Assembly (NCBI GenBank): GCA_044425705.1
Contig: JAWXVD010000045.1
Location: 1 to 24,124, forward strand
Reading direction: 5' to 3'
Length of the DNA: 24,124 nt
DNA from: JAWXVD01 sp044425705
GTDB lineage: Bacteria > Bacillota > Clostridia > Lachnospirales > Lachnospiraceae
Shown: positions 22,752 to 24,124 of the stretch, piece by piece
Layout of the letters: each line of letters starts with the position of its first letter
How positions within the stretch are numbered: position 1 is the first letter of the stretch
Notes under the pieces: generated by a model
Told to the model about the DNA's origin: nothing
Database searches by the model: none
What the model saw: only the letters and a program-made list of their open reading frames with translations
Translations under genes and position numbers: made by a program

Positions 22752-23588
22752 ATGACAGATATGAATAAACAAAAAAATAATAAAAAATCTATTTCTAAAA
22801 ATTCTGTATTACTTAATCTACTAATCGTTATATTAATAGGTGTATTTTTCTTTGCCCTTTGGCAGCTATATACAATCTATAGCGACTATAAAAAAGGCAC
22901 TGATGTTTATGAATCACTTATTGATTTAGCAGTTATGGAATCCACTCCCATGTTAAAAGAAATAACTACAGATGAAGATATGACTATAGAATCAGCCGAC
23001 ACATCTTCATCCTATGCAGACTATTTTATTGACTTTGAATTATTAACTAGCATAAACAGTGATATTATCGGTTGGATTCGTTTTGATGCACCTGAAATTA
23101 TCAATTATCCCATCTTACAAAGTGATGACAATGATACTTATTTGCACACAAATATCTATGGCGAATATAACAGCTCAGGCTGCATTTTTATGGATGCAAG
23201 CAATACTAGCGATTTTTCTGATGATAATACCATTATCTATGGACACAATATGAAGAATGACTCCATGTTTGGCTCCTTATCTGCCTATCAATCTGAAGAT
23301 TTTTATAAGGAATACCCATATTTCTATATTTACACACCAGATTCTATAGCCACCAAATATCAACTGGTAGCAGTTTCGGAAGTGTCAATCACCGATACCA
23401 CACGCTACACTCAAAATTTTTCTAGTACAGAAATATTTGATTCCTATATTGATACACTTATAAAAACTTCATATTACAATACCAATACACCTATTGATAC
23501 CAATTCTTCTATTATTACCTTATCTACATGTACGGCATCAGATAATATGCGATTTATTGTACAAGGTGTTAAGCAAGATCTTTTCTGA
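22752..23588 (+). CDS. Class B sortase
   Basis: A 278-residue membrane-anchored transpeptidase that attaches proteins to the wall or builds pili. A basic start (KQKNNKKSISKN) leads into one membrane segment (LLNLLIVILIGVFFFALW, about residues 23-40). The sortase B core has GWIRFDAPEIINYPILQSDD, the catalytic His in IIYGHNMKNDSMFGSL (about residue 165), the catalytic Cys in TLSTCTASD (about 260) and the Arg in MRFIVQG (about 267). ATG 22752 is chosen over an in-frame GTG at 22746 and ATG at 22761; the ribosome site (AGAAAG) is weak for all. No protein with a sorting signal and no pilus gene is in the window, so its substrate lies elsewhere. Confidence 0.93.
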   Translation: MTDMNKQKNNKKSISKNSVLLNLLIVILIGVFFFALWQLYTIYSDYKKGTDVYESLIDLAVMESTPMLKEITTDEDMTIESADTSSSYADYFIDFELLTSINSDIIGWIRFDAPEIINYPILQSDDNDTYLHTNIYGEYNSSGCIFMDASNTSDFSDDNTIIYGHNMKNDSMFGSLSAYQSEDFYKEYPYFYIYTPDSIATKYQLVAVSEVSITDTTRYTQNFSSTEIFDSYIDTLIKTSYYNTNTPIDTNSSIITLSTCTASDNMRFIVQGVKQDLF

Positions 23589-23811
23589 CAAGAACTTTCA
23601 GTTTTTTAGACTCCTTGTCTCTAATGTTCGCATAACATCTTGCTCTTCGCACTTCCTGATTTTTTCTTGTAATTTAAGCACGAAGGATTCTGAATTGATC
23701 ATTAGAATAATTAAGATTTGCTATTAGAAATAACCATTAGAACTTGCTGCTTATTGTTAATATAGCACTGTGTTTTGTCTTTGCAATAGATTTATCGATT
23801 AGTGTATAATT
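23589..23811. other. Intergenic stretch, no gene seen
   Basis: AT-rich spacer between the convergent sortase and Rpn-type genes. GACAAG (23587-23592) and CTTGTC further on could pair weakly, but there is no clear terminator. The heptamer ATTAGAA occurs three times between about 23700 and 23745. No supported reading frame. Confidence 0.4.
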
Positions 23812-24124
23812 TTAGCAAAGTACCGTTTTCCTTTTTTCCTCTAACACGCCCATGATCTTGTCAACATCACTATCTGCTCCACATTCTCTAATGACTTGGT
23901 AAAAATCATAAATTTCCTCTAAGTCACACTCTAATTCTTCTGCTATCTGTTCTACTGTTTTTCCTTTTCTTACCTTTTTTATAATAATAGAAAGTAAATT
24001 ATACTCAATGCCTTTCTCAATGCCTTTCTCTATTCCTTTCTCCTGTCCTTCATCCCAAATTTCCTGTAAATATTCACACATATTGCATTCCCCCTCATCT
24101 TTTTTTCTGATTTTTAATAACTTT
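23812..24124 (-). CDS. Rpn-family recombination-promoting nuclease/putative transposase, C-terminal tail (partial)
   Basis: The frame is open from the window edge to the stop at 23812, about 103 residues; upstream of the Met at 24081 it continues as KLLKIRKKDEGECN, so the gene starts outside the window and that Met is not a real start. The sequence resembles the C-terminus of Rpn/PD-(D/E)XK transposase-like proteins: KKDEGECNMCEYLQEIWDEG, then the low-complexity GQEKGIEKGIEKGIE, and a short helix-turn-helix-like end (VRKGKTVEQIAEELECDLEE). The GIEK repeats come from near-identical 12-bp units at about 24006-24041. The nuclease core cannot be judged. These genes are often multicopy and mobile in Lachnospiraceae. 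Confidence 0.72.
   Translation of the reverse strand, partial: KLLKIRKKDEGECNMCEYLQEIWDEGQEKGIEKGIEKGIEYNLLSIIIKKVRKGKTVEQIAEELECDLEEIYDFYQVIRECGADSDVDKIMGVLEEKRKTVLC

Noticed and set aside
23494..23727. Plus-strand 77-residue frame
   Set aside because: Overlaps the sortase active-site coding region in another frame and then runs into spacer.
24006..24041. Short tandem repeats near the right edge as a CRISPR or VNTR locus
   Set aside because: They are 12-bp units encoding GIEK repeats in the Rpn-type tail, common in that family; no spacer pattern.

Overview
The window looks like chromosome from a low-GC Gram-positive anaerobe of the Clostridia, most likely a Lachnospiraceae relative; I cannot name the species. 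The reasons are AT-rich DNA, strong GGAG-type ribosome sites, a Wzz/BY-kinase/PHP-phosphatase capsule module, a Re-type citrate synthase with a eukaryote-like NADP isocitrate dehydrogenase, a class B sortase and an Rpn-type nuclease/transposase tail.

Layout. 1-3440 (minus): polysaccharide export and assembly operon in the order cpsB phosphatase, cpsC adaptor, cpsD tyrosine kinase, LCP ligase (cut by the window edge). 3441-4095: a divergent XRE regulator with repeated ACTATAGT boxes in the shared control region. 4155-7725 (minus): Re-citrate synthase, FCD-type GntR regulator and isocitrate dehydrogenase, making 2-oxoglutarate for glutamate, under a promoter whose -10 and spacer lie inside a 32-bp palindrome. 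7745-9856 (minus): YaaA and a MalY/PatB aminotransferase. 9870-10670: an unrecognised coiled-coil gene flanked by two partial copies of a dispersed palindromic repeat. 10816-14700 (plus): a three-gene cassette of two small proteins sharing a helical module and one 984-residue DUF11/SdrD_B-like protein carrying part of that module at its C-terminus. None has a signal peptide or wall anchor; a spore-surface (exosporium or appendage) role is my inference. 14783-17194 (minus): a GDP-mannose pyrophosphorylase + cupin + type I mannose-6-phosphate isomerase fusion, with a copy of the repeat inserted in frame. 17592-17942 (plus): a second XRE regulator, divergent from the fusion gene. 18063-21934 (minus): queA, an M18 aminopeptidase and an OFA-type MFS carrier. 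22192-23588 (plus): a GNAT acetyltransferase and a class B sortase. 23812-24124 (minus): the C-terminal tail of an Rpn-family protein running off the window.

Three things stand out: (1) a roughly 75-bp palindromic element present four times, once in frame inside a metabolic enzyme and once just ahead of cpsB; (2) the possible self-assembling surface cassette at 10.8-14.7 kb; (3) clear regulator/operator pairs for central carbon flow and for the two polysaccharide loci. No rRNA, tRNA, CRISPR array or complete insertion sequence was seen.
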